Numbered from the stretch's first letter, positions 8,463 to 17,227 are shown. The stretch: DNA of 64,000 nt from UBA9676 sp963730065 (GCA_963730065.1 CAVSQL010000024.1:124001-188000), one strand, 5' to 3'. Translations and numbers: made by a program. Notes: generated by a model not told the origin, from the letters alone.

Positions 8463-8705
8463 TCACCCAGGCTGGTCGTCGCCGTGCGGTGGCGGGCTGG
8501 TGCCGGTTCGGCTGGCGGCGGGTGGCCGCCCGCGGGGCCGCATCGGCCCGGCGCGCCCGGGCAGCCGCCCGGCGTCGGCGAGCGCGCGGCGGAGCAGGAA
8601 CTCGATCTGGGCGTTGGTGCTGCGCAGCTCGTCGCTGGCCCATCTGGCCAGGGCGTCGTGGACGGCCGGGTCGAGCCGGAGCAGGACGCTCTTGCGTTCG
8701 GTCAT
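8463..8705 (-). CDS. Ribbon-helix-helix DNA-binding protein (Arc/HicB-like)
   Basis: The protein has 80 residues. The first 47 form an RHH fold: MTERKSVLLRLDPAVHDALA gives the beta strand and helix A, and NAQIEFLLRRALADAGR gives helix B. The rest is a Pro/Arg-rich tail. It starts 18 bases after the stop of the SPFH gene and is in the same operon. RHH proteins bind palindromic AT-rich operators as dimers of dimers, so it is a candidate for binding the GATATC elements near both promoters. No toxin gene is adjacent, so a toxin-antitoxin role is unlikely. Confidence 0.75.
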   Translation of the reverse strand: MTERKSVLLRLDPAVHDALARWASDELRSTNAQIEFLLRRALADAGRLPGRAGPMRPRGRPPAASRTGTSPPPHGDDQPG

Positions 8706-8723
8706 CGCGGTTCCTGGCCGGGG

Positions 8724-9650
8724 TCACTGGTAGAGGGTGCCGGTGTTGACCACTGGCTGGGTGGCCTGCTCACTGCACAGGACGACGAGCAGGTTGGAGA
8801 CCATCGAGGCCTTGCGCTCCTCGTCCAGCTCGACGACGCTCTCGTCCTGGAGCCGCTGCAGGGCCAGCTGGACCATGCCGACCGCGCCTTCCACGATCCG
8901 CTGCCGCGCGCCGACCACGGCGCTGGCCTGCTGCTGGCGCAGCATGGCCTGGGCGATCTCCGGGGCATACGACAGCCGGGTCAGCCGCGATTCGATGATG
9001 TGTACCCCGGCCAGTGCGACCCGTGCGGCGATCTCAGCCGAGAGCCTGCTGGTGATTTCGTCGGCGTTATCGCGCAGCGACAGTTCACCTTCGCGGTGGC
9101 TGGTGTAGGGGTAGCTGGAGGCGATGTGCCGGACGGCGGTCTCGGTCTGGATGGTGACGAACTGGGTGTAGTCGTCGACGGAGTAGATGGCGCTGGCGGT
9201 GTCGGCGACCTGCCAGACGACCACGGCGGCGATCTCGATCGGGTTGCCGTCGGCGTCGTTGACTTTGGCCTGCGCTGATTCCTGGTTGCGGATCCTGGTG
9301 GATACCGCGATGCGGCGGGTGAACGGGTTCACCCACTGCAAGCCGGAGTCGCGGATGGTGCCCCGGTAGCGGCCGAACAGCTGGACGACGCGTGCCTGCC
9401 CGGGCACGACCGGGGTCAGCCCGGCCAGCGCGAGGCCGCTGGCGATGAAGATCAGGACGCAGAGCACAATCAGCGCCACGGCGGCGGCGTGAGCCTGGTG
9501 ACTTGCGACAACGGCAAGCGCCACCCCGGCCACCACCCCGACGATGCCCGCCGCCAGCATGCGCAGGCCGGGCGAGATCCGTGCCTCGCGCTCGGTCACC
9601 GGCCGGTCAGGCACGTCCGGCCCTGCCGGGGTTGCAGTCTCGGTGGCCAT
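8724..9650 (-). CDS. SPFH/Band 7 domain membrane protein
   Basis: The protein has 308 residues. It has an N-terminal acidic tail, two transmembrane segments (about residues 28-75: GIVGVVAGVALAVVASHQ and AALIVLCVLIFIASGLAL), then a stomatin/prohibitin-type SPFH domain. That domain has VVPGQARVVQLFGRYRGTI, a WVNPF motif and a long helical part with LSYAPEIAQAMLRQQQA. Such proteins build membrane microdomains and chaperone membrane protein turnover. The start at MATETATPAG is supported by AGGAGG nine bases upstream. It is co-transcribed with the RHH gene downstream. No NfeD partner is present. Confidence 0.9.
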   Translation of the reverse strand: MATETATPAGPDVPDRPVTEREARISPGLRMLAAGIVGVVAGVALAVVASHQAHAAAVALIVLCVLIFIASGLALAGLTPVVPGQARVVQLFGRYRGTIRDSGLQWVNPFTRRIAVSTRIRNQESAQAKVNDADGNPIEIAAVVVWQVADTASAIYSVDDYTQFVTIQTETAVRHIASSYPYTSHREGELSLRDNADEITSRLSAEIAARVALAGVHIIESRLTRLSYAPEIAQAMLRQQQASAVVGARQRIVEGAVGMVQLALQRLQDESVVELDEERKASMVSNLLVVLCSEQATQPVVNTGTLYQ

Positions 9651-9676
9651 CTGGGTGCCTCCTGTACTGAGCAAAA

Positions 9677-9706
9677 TTGATATCGTCTATCAATCTTATC
9701 GATATC
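9677..9706 (-). promoter_or_regulatory. GATATC/TTGATAG operator-like element 2
   Basis: On the minus strand it reads GATATCGATAAGATTGATAG followed by ACGATATCAA. GATATC boxes flank a TTGATAG core. It lies 27 bases upstream of the SPFH start codon, at the expected promoter position, and it is AT-rich against the surrounding DNA. Confidence 0.5.
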
Positions 9707-9932
9707 TTTTTTCCAGGCAAGGCGCCACGCCGGACGCGGCGGGACAGCGCAGGCTACCGGGCAGATGGCCACCCGGTGGGATCTGGCCGAGAAGGCGTGG
9801 AGCAACAGCAGCGGTCAACGGCTGCTGCAGGCACACGGTGGCATCACCTACGCGCCGATGAGTTCCGCGTGATGAGGCGGTCAAATCAGCATGAGCCGGA
9901 GTGCCAGGGTCAGGCACCCCGCCAACCAGCCA

Positions 9933-9954
9933 GTGTTGCGACGACCGGCAACAC
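9933..9954 (+). promoter_or_regulatory. Perfect inverted repeat upstream of the RibD-C reductase
   Basis: GTGTTGC-N8-GCAACAC, with the second arm ending 21 bases before the ATG. Its position and symmetry fit a repressor operator. A weaker repeat, GTGCC-N7-GGCAC, sits at 9901-9917. Confidence 0.5.
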
Positions 9955-9975
9955 ATCGATGAAGGAGGGTCTCAC

Positions 9976-10563
9976 ATGCGAAGCGTGGTTCTGATGATGA
10001 GTGTTTCAGTCAACGGGTTCGTCGCAGGGCCCCACGGGCACGCTGGCGCGCTCCCCGAGCCTGAGGAGCTGAAACGTTGGAAACTCGATCGTGTCCGTCG
10101 GGCCGGGACGCACATCATGGGGCGGGTGACCTACGAGGAGATGGCGGCGCACTGGCCAACCTCCAGCGACGACTACGCCGCCCCGATGAACGAGATCCCC
10201 AAGGTTGTGTTCTCGAAGACGCTCGATGAGGCGACATGGCCGGAATCCTCGATCGCCCGTGGCGATCTCGCAGACGGGATCGCCGCCCTCCGGCGCCAAC
10301 CCGGCGGGGAGATCATCGCCTGGGGCGGCGCCAGCTTCTCTCAGGCGCTTTCGAGGGCTGGACTCATCGACGAATACGTTCTCGTGATCAACCCTGTGGC
10401 GTTCGGGAGCGGCCTGCCGATGTTCCGGGACCTGCCCGAGGCGCTGCGGCTCGAACTGATCGAGGCGCGGACATTCGACACCGGCACCGTGCTCCACGTC
10501 TACGAGCCGAGCGATCGGGCCGCCGGCCCCGCCGATGAGCGCCGGGACTGGCCGGCCCGGTGA
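9976..10563 (+). CDS. Dihydrofolate reductase-like (RibD C-terminal domain) protein
   Basis: The 195-residue protein has the fold signature of the RibD-C/YwjB group: VVLMMSVSVNGFVAGPHG at the start, HIMGRVTYEEMAAHWP, KVVFSKTL, and the nucleotide-binding IIAWGGASFSQAL. In this family NADPH reduces a pterin- or flavin-precursor-like substrate, but most stand-alone members are uncharacterised. AAGGAGGG precedes the ATG at good spacing. An operator-like inverted repeat lies directly upstream, although no regulator gene is adjacent. Confidence 0.88.
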   Translation: MRSVVLMMSVSVNGFVAGPHGHAGALPEPEELKRWKLDRVRRAGTHIMGRVTYEEMAAHWPTSSDDYAAPMNEIPKVVFSKTLDEATWPESSIARGDLADGIAALRRQPGGEIIAWGGASFSQALSRAGLIDEYVLVINPVAFGSGLPMFRDLPEALRLELIEARTFDTGTVLHVYEPSDRAAGPADERRDWPAR

Positions 10564-10770
10564 GCGATCCCGTGCCGTCACTCAGGAATCATTGGCCACG
10601 GTCAACCACGAGTAGTTCTCAGCCCAGGTCAGATCGGCGGCCGCTGGCAGGCGCAGCCACACGATCTCCCGGCCCATGCTCGCCGTCCTTCGACCGCGTT
10701 GCGCCCGGGCCGAGTACCGGCCGAGACTGGGAACAGCCCCGATCCAGCAGACCAGCGAGAGGGGGATGCC

Positions 10771-11142
10771 GTGAGCGAGCTCGACCGGCTGGAAGCGGCG
10801 GTCAGCGAATGCCGCGAGATGGTCCGCGAAGCCCACGCCGCCACGAAAGATCTGCGGGCTGCGGTACGCGAGGCGAAGAGTGAGATCCATGCCCTGACCA
10901 AGGACGAGGTTGCCGCGCACATCCAGCTTGAGGTGTCCCGGCAGCTGGAGGAGTTGGGCGAACGGACTCAGGAAGCCATCAGTGCCGCCACGCAGAAGGT
11001 GATCGCCGAATTCGACCGGTTCGGTGAGTCGCTGCTGGGCAAGGAGGCCTACTGGCAACGGGCGAGCGGCAGGCGGGCGGCCACACGTCCCGACACCGAT
11101 GTGGTGACGCTCGACGTCCGGCCCGACGAAGACAAGAGCTGA
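10771..11142 (+). CDS. Hypothetical coiled-coil protein
   Basis: The 123-residue protein is mostly charged helix (SELDRLEAAVSECREMVREA, DLRAAVREAKSEIHALTKDE, QLEVSRQLEELGERTQEAIS) with heptad-like spacing, so a coiled coil or long helical hairpin is likely. It has no transmembrane segment and no known motif. The GTG start is chosen because GAGAGGGGG lies a few bases upstream. The function is unknown. Confidence 0.65.
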   Translation: MSELDRLEAAVSECREMVREAHAATKDLRAAVREAKSEIHALTKDEVAAHIQLEVSRQLEELGERTQEAISAATQKVIAEFDRFGESLLGKEAYWQRASGRRAATRPDTDVVTLDVRPDEDKS

Positions 11143-11250
11143 GCACTTCTCGCCGCGCCGCGACGCTCAGCGACCCGCCTCCGGTCATCAGTGGGCGAAG
11201 CCACCGGAATGGTTACCATCGGGTAGCAGGCAGAGCAGGGAGGACCGGGT

Positions 11251-12804
11251 ATGACATCGTCGCAGGTTGACCGCAACCTTGCCGTCTTGGCCGAGGCGGC
11301 GTTCCATCGGCTCGGCGATTACGAGAGCCTCGTTTTCGAGGGCCGGACCTACCGGTCGGGCGAGCTGTTCGACCGGGCATGCCGGGCGTCATCGGGACTC
11401 GTGAAGCTTGGGGTGTCGGCTGGCGAGCGAGTGGTGGTCCTGATGGCGAACTGCCCGGAGGTGGGCATCGCCTACAGCGCGATCTGGCGGGCGGGTGCGG
11501 TGGTCACCCCGGTGGTGTTCCTGGTCAGCCCGCCCGAGCTGCGGCACATCCTGGCCGACTCCGGCGCCGTGGCGGTGGTGACCACCCCCGAGCTGCTGGC
11601 CACGGTGGCCGCCGCGGCGGCGGGCGCGCCGCGGTTGCGGCACGTGATCGTCGTCGGCGGCGCGCCAGACTCGCTTCCCGGGCGCGTTCGCGGGGTGGAC
11701 TTCGCTGAGCTTGAGTCCGCCCCAGCCGCCGACGTCGTACGCGTCGGCGATGACGACCTGGCGACGCTGATGTACACCGGCGGCACGACCGGCCGGGCGA
11801 AGGGCGTCATGCTCTCGCACCGCAACTTGTATTCATGCTCCCGCAGCTCGCACGAGGCCTCCCAGGCCGAGGGGATCACCCGGGCACTGACGCCGCTGCC
11901 GCTGTCGCACGCCTACGGCATGATCGTCACCCTGGTCGGGTTCCACGCCACCGAGCGCAGCTTGGCCGTGCTCCAGCGCTGGTTCGATCCAGCGGAGTTC
12001 CTGGCCCTGGCCCAGCGGCACCGGATTCAGCGCACGGCGCTGGTACCCGCGATGATCCAGATGCTGCTCGCACAGCCGTTGGAGGACGCGGACCTGTCCT
12101 CGCTTCGCTACGTGAACAGCGGCGCGGCGCCGCTCGCGGCGCAGACCCGGGAGCAGTGGGAGCGGCGGGTTCCCGGCAGCCAGATCCTCGAGGGCTACGG
12201 GTGCACCGAGTCTGGCGCGGTGATCTCGGTGAGCCCGCCAGGAGCCAGCCGGCCAGGCTCGGTCGGGCTGCCCATCCCCGGTTACCAGGTCTCGATCCGG
12301 GACGACAACGATGCCGACGTACCGGCCGGAACCGACGGGGAGATCTGCGTCCGCGCGGACGGCGTGATGGCCGGTTACTGGAACTCGCCCAGCGAGACTT
12401 CGGCGGCCCTGCGCGGCGGCTGGCTGCACACCGGCGACATCGGCCGTTTCGACGCCGACGGCTACCTGTACGTGCTGGACAGGAAGAAGGATCTGATCAT
12501 CCGCGGTGGCTTCAACGTCTTCCCGCGAGATGTGGAAGACGTCCTGCTCCAGCATCCGGCGGTCGCGATGGCGGGCGTCGTCAGCCGCCCGGACCAGCGG
12601 CTTGGCGAAGAGATCGTGGCCTTCGTGTCGCTGCGGCCGGGCAGCCAGGCCACGCCGGCCGAGATCACGGAGTTCGCCCGCGGGCGGCTCGCGGCGCACA
12701 AGTACCCACGCGAGGTGACCATACTCGACGCGGTGCCGCTCACCAGCGTCGGGAAGCTGGACCGCAAGGCCCTCCGCAGCCGGGTCGCCGACGGGTACCG
12801 GTGA
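11251..12804 (+). CDS. Acyl-CoA synthetase (AMP-binding, ANL superfamily)
   Basis: The 517-residue protein activates a carboxylic acid to the acyl-adenylate and then the CoA thioester. Visible motifs are the AMP-binding loop LMYTGGTTGRAKGVMLSH (about residue 172), A5 GYGCTESG, A7 LHTGDIGRFDADGYLYV, A8 hinge DRKKDLIIRGGFNVFPRDVE, and the catalytic Lys in TSVGKLDRKAL. Its length and motifs fit a medium/long-chain fatty acid or aromatic acid CoA ligase. GGGAGG precedes the ATG. It stands alone; no acyl-CoA dehydrogenase or thiolase is nearby. Confidence 0.92.
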   Translation: MTSSQVDRNLAVLAEAAFHRLGDYESLVFEGRTYRSGELFDRACRASSGLVKLGVSAGERVVVLMANCPEVGIAYSAIWRAGAVVTPVVFLVSPPELRHILADSGAVAVVTTPELLATVAAAAAGAPRLRHVIVVGGAPDSLPGRVRGVDFAELESAPAADVVRVGDDDLATLMYTGGTTGRAKGVMLSHRNLYSCSRSSHEASQAEGITRALTPLPLSHAYGMIVTLVGFHATERSLAVLQRWFDPAEFLALAQRHRIQRTALVPAMIQMLLAQPLEDADLSSLRYVNSGAAPLAAQTREQWERRVPGSQILEGYGCTESGAVISVSPPGASRPGSVGLPIPGYQVSIRDDNDADVPAGTDGEICVRADGVMAGYWNSPSETSAALRGGWLHTGDIGRFDADGYLYVLDRKKDLIIRGGFNVFPRDVEDVLLQHPAVAMAGVVSRPDQRLGEEIVAFVSLRPGSQATPAEITEFARGRLAAHKYPREVTILDAVPLTSVGKLDRKALRSRVADGYR

Positions 12805-12886
12805 CCGTGGCGGCGGGTGACGCTGGTTGTGGCGTCTTCGAGGCTGGAGCGGGCCCGCGTCGGCTGACCACGGCCCCGGCAAGGCC

Positions 12887-13786
12887 TTAGCCCGGGTCGG
12901 AGCGGGCTTCGACCCGGGTGAGGAAGTCGTTGACCAACTGGACGTATGGCCCGCGCTCCTCAATGAACGCCATATGCGAGCTGTTCTCGAAGATCACGAG
13001 TTCGGCATCGTGGATCCCGCTGGCCAGTAGGGCGAGATGGGCCGGGCGGGCTTCGTCGTACCTGCCTCCGGTGACGAGCGTGGGCACCTGGATCTCCGGC
13101 AGCCGGCCTGTTATGTCCCAGTCGCGCAGGTGCCCGGTAACAGGGCCGAACTCGCTCGGGCCCCACATCGTCAGGTAGACGTCAGCACCGAGACCGGCGA
13201 AGGTTCGTTCCACGCAGGCAGGCCAGGGATCTTGCCTGCATAGGTGCCGCCGGTAGAACTGTGTGATCGCCCACTGGTACTCGGGGCAGGAGAAGTATTC
13301 ACCTGCCTCGTGGCGATCCAGCACGTCGCGCACCGGCTCATCAAGCATGGCCCGGAGCTCGGCGCAGTCGGCGATCCAGCGTGGGACGCTCGGGGGCGAG
13401 CTGCTGAGGATCAGGCTCGCGAGCGCGGGCCTGCGATCGAGTGTGTACTGCAGGGCGAGCCAGCCGCCCCATGAGTTGCCGAACAGGTGCGGGCGCTCGA
13501 GCCCGAGCGCAGCTTGTACCACGGCCAGCTCTTCGACGAACCGGTCGGTAGCCCACAGCGCGGGGTCTGCTGGCCGGTCGGACCGGCCGCAGCCGAGCTG
13601 ATCGTAGAAGACGACTGGCCTGTTCACGGCGAGGTCTTCCAGCGGTTCCAGGTAGTCGTGCGGCATGCCGGGGCCGCCATGCAGGCAGAGCACCGGAGTG
13701 CCTGGCCGGTCTGGCCCTGCGATCCGGTACCAGATCCGCCCGCCCGGGACCTCGATCTGCCCCTCAACGGCTGCCGGGCCGTCCAT
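12887..13786 (-). CDS. Alpha/beta hydrolase, proline iminopeptidase family (S33)
   Basis: The protein has 299 residues. It has the S33 oxyanion-hole motif LCLHGGPGMPHDY, VVFYDQLGCGRSDRP, the nucleophile elbow GNSWGGWLAL, an acid in TGGRYDEARP, and a late His in NSSHMAFIEE. This matches proline iminopeptidases, which release N-terminal proline from small peptides in the cytoplasm. Its ATG is 6 bases after the stop of an amino-acid permease gene, so uptake and peptide or amide hydrolysis appear to be coupled. Other family members act on amides or lactones, so the substrate remains open. Confidence 0.87.
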   Translation of the reverse strand: MDGPAAVEGQIEVPGGRIWYRIAGPDRPGTPVLCLHGGPGMPHDYLEPLEDLAVNRPVVFYDQLGCGRSDRPADPALWATDRFVEELAVVQAALGLERPHLFGNSWGGWLALQYTLDRRPALASLILSSSPPSVPRWIADCAELRAMLDEPVRDVLDRHEAGEYFSCPEYQWAITQFYRRHLCRQDPWPACVERTFAGLGADVYLTMWGPSEFGPVTGHLRDWDITGRLPEIQVPTLVTGGRYDEARPAHLALLASGIHDAELVIFENSSHMAFIEERGPYVQLVNDFLTRVEARSDPG

Positions 13787-13792
13787 GGCCGC

Positions 13793-15256
13793 CTATACCT
13801 CGGTCGAGAGCGAGATCGAGCCCAGGCGCCGGCGCCTGCTCCACCACAGGGCCCACAAGATGCCTATCACCGCCCAGGCCAGCGAGAACCATACGATGCT
13901 GCTTCCGGTCTTGAACGGCAGCGAGATCTCGCTGACGAAGAAACCCTTGTACAAGACGTAGCCATCGATCAAGATCCCGGCCACGGGTATGAACCCATTC
14001 AGGAACCAGTTGAAGTCCGCCCGGTGGAACCGGGCGTGGTACACCAGGTTGGCCAGGTTCACGAAAATATAAAGCACGAGCACGAAGAACACGAAGATCT
14101 CGCCGAGGTAGGCATAGGCGCTCTCCGGTCCGCCCTGCCACAGGCTTACGGCGATGAGGAACACGAACGTCACGACGAGCGTCGATGCCTCGGCCCGCCA
14201 GGGGGTGCGGAATCTGGGGTGCAGGCCCGCGAAGTAGCTCGAAAGGAATCCCTCCCTGGATACCGCATACGTGATCCGTCCCGCGGCATAGAGCGATGCG
14301 CCGAAGCTGGCCAGAGCGGCGGTGAAGCCGGTGATGGGCACCAGCACCGCCCAGCCTCCTATATAGGATTGTGAGATGGGCAGCACCGGTGTGATCTGAC
14401 CGGCGTTGACGTAACCCGCGACGGTGTGCACCGGCACTGAGATGGCGAATCCGTATGAGGTTAGAGTCCAGTACGCCCCGGCGATCACCGTGATGAGAAT
14501 CGTCGCTAGCGGGATGAGCCGGCGTGGTGTACGAGCCTCCTCAGCCACGGGAGCGACGCTGTTGACGCCGGCGATCGAAAGGAATGCGAATATCGCGGCG
14601 AGGCTCAGTCCTGCGAATCCAGCTGTCGCGGCACGGGGGTTGAACGGGGTAGCGCTGAAGTGACCCAGGTACCCGCCCTGGACGACGATCACGATGGCCA
14701 CCGCCGCGACGAATGTTGCCTCGAGGATCATGAGGATCCCGATCACAGTGGAGGACAGCTTGATGTTGTTGTGGCTGAGATAGCCAATGATGAGAATGGC
14801 GGCGATGCCCCCGGCGATGCCGGTCCACGTGGTCGCCGTCACGTGGAAATAGGTGAGCAGCGCGTTGAAGAATGTCCCGAAGGCCACCGGATACAGGGCC
14901 GAGACGACCACATAGGTCGTGATCATGACCCAGCCGAGCCAGAGCCCGACCCCCGGGTACGTCGACTCCCACAGCCACGTGTAGCCGCTGCCCGCAGATG
15001 GCCTGCGGTTGTTGAGCACCGCGAAGCTGATAGCCGTGGGCAGCACGGCAATCGTGATGGCAATGAACAGGAAGGGCATCACGGGACCACCTGAGTCGGT
15101 CTCCATGAAGCCCATGTTCAGGTAGATGACCGGAGCCAGCGAGAAGTAGGCGAGTCCGATGAAGGCCAGACGCGGGAGATTCAGGCTGTTCCGCCGGAGG
15201 CCTTCCCGGGCTGGTTTCGTCGCGGCCGGCTGTGATGCCGCCTGCTGGTCGTCCAT
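13793..15256 (-). CDS. APC superfamily amino-acid permease
   Basis: The 487-residue protein has about 12 hydrophobic segments from LPRLAFIGLAYFSLAPVIYL onward. The conserved APC beginning is followed by GSGYTWLWESTYPGVGLWLG in helix 3 and VAPVAEEARTPRRLIPLATI, the signature loop after helix 6. The start at MDDQQAASQ follows a purine-rich AAGAGAGGCAGG; a more upstream ATG would add 16 unlikely residues. It probably imports an amino acid by proton symport. It forms an operon with the iminopeptidase gene. Confidence 0.9.
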   Translation of the reverse strand: MDDQQAASQPAATKPAREGLRRNSLNLPRLAFIGLAYFSLAPVIYLNMGFMETDSGGPVMPFLFIAITIAVLPTAISFAVLNNRRPSAGSGYTWLWESTYPGVGLWLGWVMITTYVVVSALYPVAFGTFFNALLTYFHVTATTWTGIAGGIAAILIIGYLSHNNIKLSSTVIGILMILEATFVAAVAIVIVVQGGYLGHFSATPFNPRAATAGFAGLSLAAIFAFLSIAGVNSVAPVAEEARTPRRLIPLATILITVIAGAYWTLTSYGFAISVPVHTVAGYVNAGQITPVLPISQSYIGGWAVLVPITGFTAALASFGASLYAAGRITYAVSREGFLSSYFAGLHPRFRTPWRAEASTLVVTFVFLIAVSLWQGGPESAYAYLGEIFVFFVLVLYIFVNLANLVYHARFHRADFNWFLNGFIPVAGILIDGYVLYKGFFVSEISLPFKTGSSIVWFSLAWAVIGILWALWWSRRRRLGSISLSTEV

Positions 15257-15452
15257 GGGCCTGCCTCTCTTGCCGACCACATTTGGGAAAATGTTTCCCG
15301 CCATTAGGCCAGCTGAATCACGCCCGCCCGCGATCTGCGCCGAAGGCCGCCTGCGGTATGGCCCTCACGGCATTCCAGGCACCAGCGTCAACCACTCCGA
15401 CGATGCGCAGTCCGGCCGGCCCTGGACGGATCAGCGCGCCGAAAGCACACCG

Positions 15453-15800
15453 CTACACATAGTGAGCCAGCTGGTGAGGCGCCGGGCACAGGCAGAACGG
15501 ATGTCCGGCCGGGTCGGTGAGCACCGTCCACCGGTCGCCGCCGGGCTGGAACGCAGGCTGGCCCGCGCCCAGGGCCAGGCACCCCGCTCAACCGCTTTCG
15601 CCACATCGTCCACCTGCAGGTCCAGGTGGTAGCGCTTGGGTGTGTCCGAGCCGGGCCAGCCTGGCACCTGGTAGCAATCCACCCGGCCGGAGCGGACGCG
15701 GGTGCCCCCGGCGTTGACCACCGCGTACTCGTCCTGGCTGTCAATGACGTCCCAGCCCAGGACTGCCTCCTCAGCAGCAGGTCACGTGACCGAGGTCCAG
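15453..15800 (-). pseudogene. Glyoxalase/VOC-family protein, degenerate
   Basis: One frame reads EAVLGWDVIDSQDEYAVVNA, GGTRVRSG and RYHLDLQVDDVAKAVER, a clear VOC-domain fold. At about 15590 the coding sense moves to another frame, which gives CLALGAGQPAFQPGGDRW, VLTDPAGHPFCLCPAP and a stop. Upstream, a fragment VLDLGHVT appears in yet another frame and no start codon joins it. At least one frameshift, and probably two, plus loss of the 5' end, indicate a dead gene. VOC proteins often confer resistance or act on small toxic molecules. Confidence 0.65.
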
Positions 15801-15889
15801 CACCTTGGCCTGCCAGGGGGTCTGCGGCTCCCATCGGGGTAGGACCGTAGGCAAACGGCGGCATGGCGCTGTTGAGGAGGCGGGCTGGC

Positions 15890-16246
15890 ATGTTCGAGGC
15901 GGAAAACATCCGGGATTGGCGTGGCCACGCGGTAGTCGACGCTGATGGGAGCAAGATCGGCGAGCTGGAGGCCATCTACGTTGACACTGGCACCGACCAG
16001 CCGTCCTTCGGCACGGTCAAGGTCGGAATGGTAGGGCGGCACCGGCTTGTGTTCGTGCCTCTTGACCGGGCGACTGTGGGCCCGGAGTATCTCAAGGTCT
16101 CGTACAGCAAGAAGCAAGTGAAGGACGCGCCGTCGATCGACACCGACGGCGAGCTGATGGCGGACGACGAAGAAGCGGTCTTTAAACACTACGGTCTGAC
16201 CTACCAGCCGGGCGCCGGCGGTGAGCGGAGGCTGGGCCGCCGCTGA
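15890..16246 (+). CDS. PRC-barrel domain protein
   Basis: The 118-residue protein starts MFEAENIRDWRGHAVVDADG. A PRC barrel follows (KIGELEAIYVDTGT, FGTVKVGMVGRHRLVFVPL), with a C-terminal acidic region ending HYGLTYQPG. PRC barrels occur in the photosynthetic reaction centre H subunit and RimM, and in many small stress-related actinobacterial proteins. The start was chosen because GAGGAGG lies upstream and homologues begin with MFEAENIR; the in-frame ATG nine codons earlier has no site. Confidence 0.85.
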   Translation: MFEAENIRDWRGHAVVDADGSKIGELEAIYVDTGTDQPSFGTVKVGMVGRHRLVFVPLDRATVGPEYLKVSYSKKQVKDAPSIDTDGELMADDEEAVFKHYGLTYQPGAGGERRLGRR

Positions 16247-16285
16247 TGGCGCCGGGGCGTACTCACGGCCAAGACCCTCGTGCTA

Positions 16286-17227
16286 TTAGGACGCCATTCC
16301 CGCCCATCGCTCCCACAGGTCCCATCGGTTGATGACCCGCATCCCCACCCGCTCATAGAGCGCCGTGGCCCCGGTTGGGTTCTCAGCGTCGACGTTCAGA
16401 ATTACGCGCCGGACCCCGCGGCCGGCGAACGTGGCGGACGAGCGGCGGAGAAGTGCCACCCCGACCCCGCGGCCGCGGCAGGGCGCCAGGACACCGAGGT
16501 AGTCCACCCAGCCGCGGTCGTCCCAGACGTGCCCGGTGAGGGCGCCGACGGGCTGTCCTCCGGCCGTCGCCAGCAGCCACAACGTCGGGTCGTAGCTCGG
16601 GCTCCCCGTCTGCTCCTCGGCCCATCGGTCGAACGGCTCGGGATAGTGGCCCCAGTGGTCGGCGAAGGCCTCGTCGAGGACGGCGTGGATGGCCGGGAGA
16701 TCCCCGGGGGCCGCGATCCCGGTGATCTCAACTCCTTCGGGCGCGGGGCCTGGCCCGGATGGTCCCGTGAGGTCGATCTGCATTTGCCAGAAGTGACGGA
16801 CCGGCCGCATCCCCCGGCCCTGGAGCATCTCCGCCGCGGCTTGATCGCCTGCGTTGATCGCATGGCGGAACCGGGCGGCCGGAAGCCCGGCCAGCAGGCG
16901 GGACGCCAGCTCCTCGGTCAAGCTCAGGAGGGAGGAGCCGATGCCCCGCCCCCGGTGCCCGGGGTGGACGACCCCCCAGCACTCAACGACGGCCGGTTCT
17001 TCCTCCGTGGCCTGCACGTACCCGACGATCGTTCCCGCGCCGTCGGCCACCACCCAGGCGTCGGTGGCGAGATCGAAGCCCACCCGGCTCCACTCGTCGC
17101 GGACGAAGTCCACGCCCAGGACGATCTGCCCGGCCTCGTTGAGCTCGTCGGCGACAAGCACATCGGCCACCGCATCGAGGTCGCTGGGGACCGGCGCCCG
17201 GAGCCGGTATCCAGCGGGGAGTTCCAT
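16286..17227 (-). CDS. Tandem GNAT acetyltransferase (mycothiol synthase-like)
   Basis: The 313-residue protein has two GNAT domains. The first has WGVVHPGHRGRGIGSSLLSL and the second has LGVLAPCRGRGVGVALLRRS, each with the acetyl-CoA pyrophosphate-binding R/Q-x-x-G-x-G/A loop. The C-terminal end, NVDAENPTGATALYERVGM, is typical of the active C-terminal domain in MshD-type enzymes. MshD acetylates the cysteinyl amine in the last step of mycothiol synthesis. The gene is alone and could equally be a resistance-type acetyltransferase, so no gene symbol is given. Confidence 0.85.
   Translation of the reverse strand: MELPAGYRLRAPVPSDLDAVADVLVADELNEAGQIVLGVDFVRDEWSRVGFDLATDAWVVADGAGTIVGYVQATEEEPAVVECWGVVHPGHRGRGIGSSLLSLTEELASRLLAGLPAARFRHAINAGDQAAAEMLQGRGMRPVRHFWQMQIDLTGPSGPGPAPEGVEITGIAAPGDLPAIHAVLDEAFADHWGHYPEPFDRWAEEQTGSPSYDPTLWLLATAGGQPVGALTGHVWDDRGWVDYLGVLAPCRGRGVGVALLRRSSATFAGRGVRRVILNVDAENPTGATALYERVGMRVINRWDLWERWAGMAS

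Larger units (their letters stand above)
9651..9975. other. Divergent intergenic region
   Basis: This 325-base gap separates the SPFH operon from the reductase gene. It carries element 2 at one end and a perfect 7-bp inverted repeat at the other. I see no gene in between. Confidence 0.6.

Noticed and set aside
8261..8749. Plus-strand frame over the RHH gene region
   Set aside because: It is the complement of the RHH gene, with no RBS and an Arg-rich sequence.
13793..15256. Long antisense frames opposite real genes (here and across the window)
   Set aside because: High G+C DNA gives long open antisense frames; they have Arg/Pro/Gly-rich sequences with no motifs.
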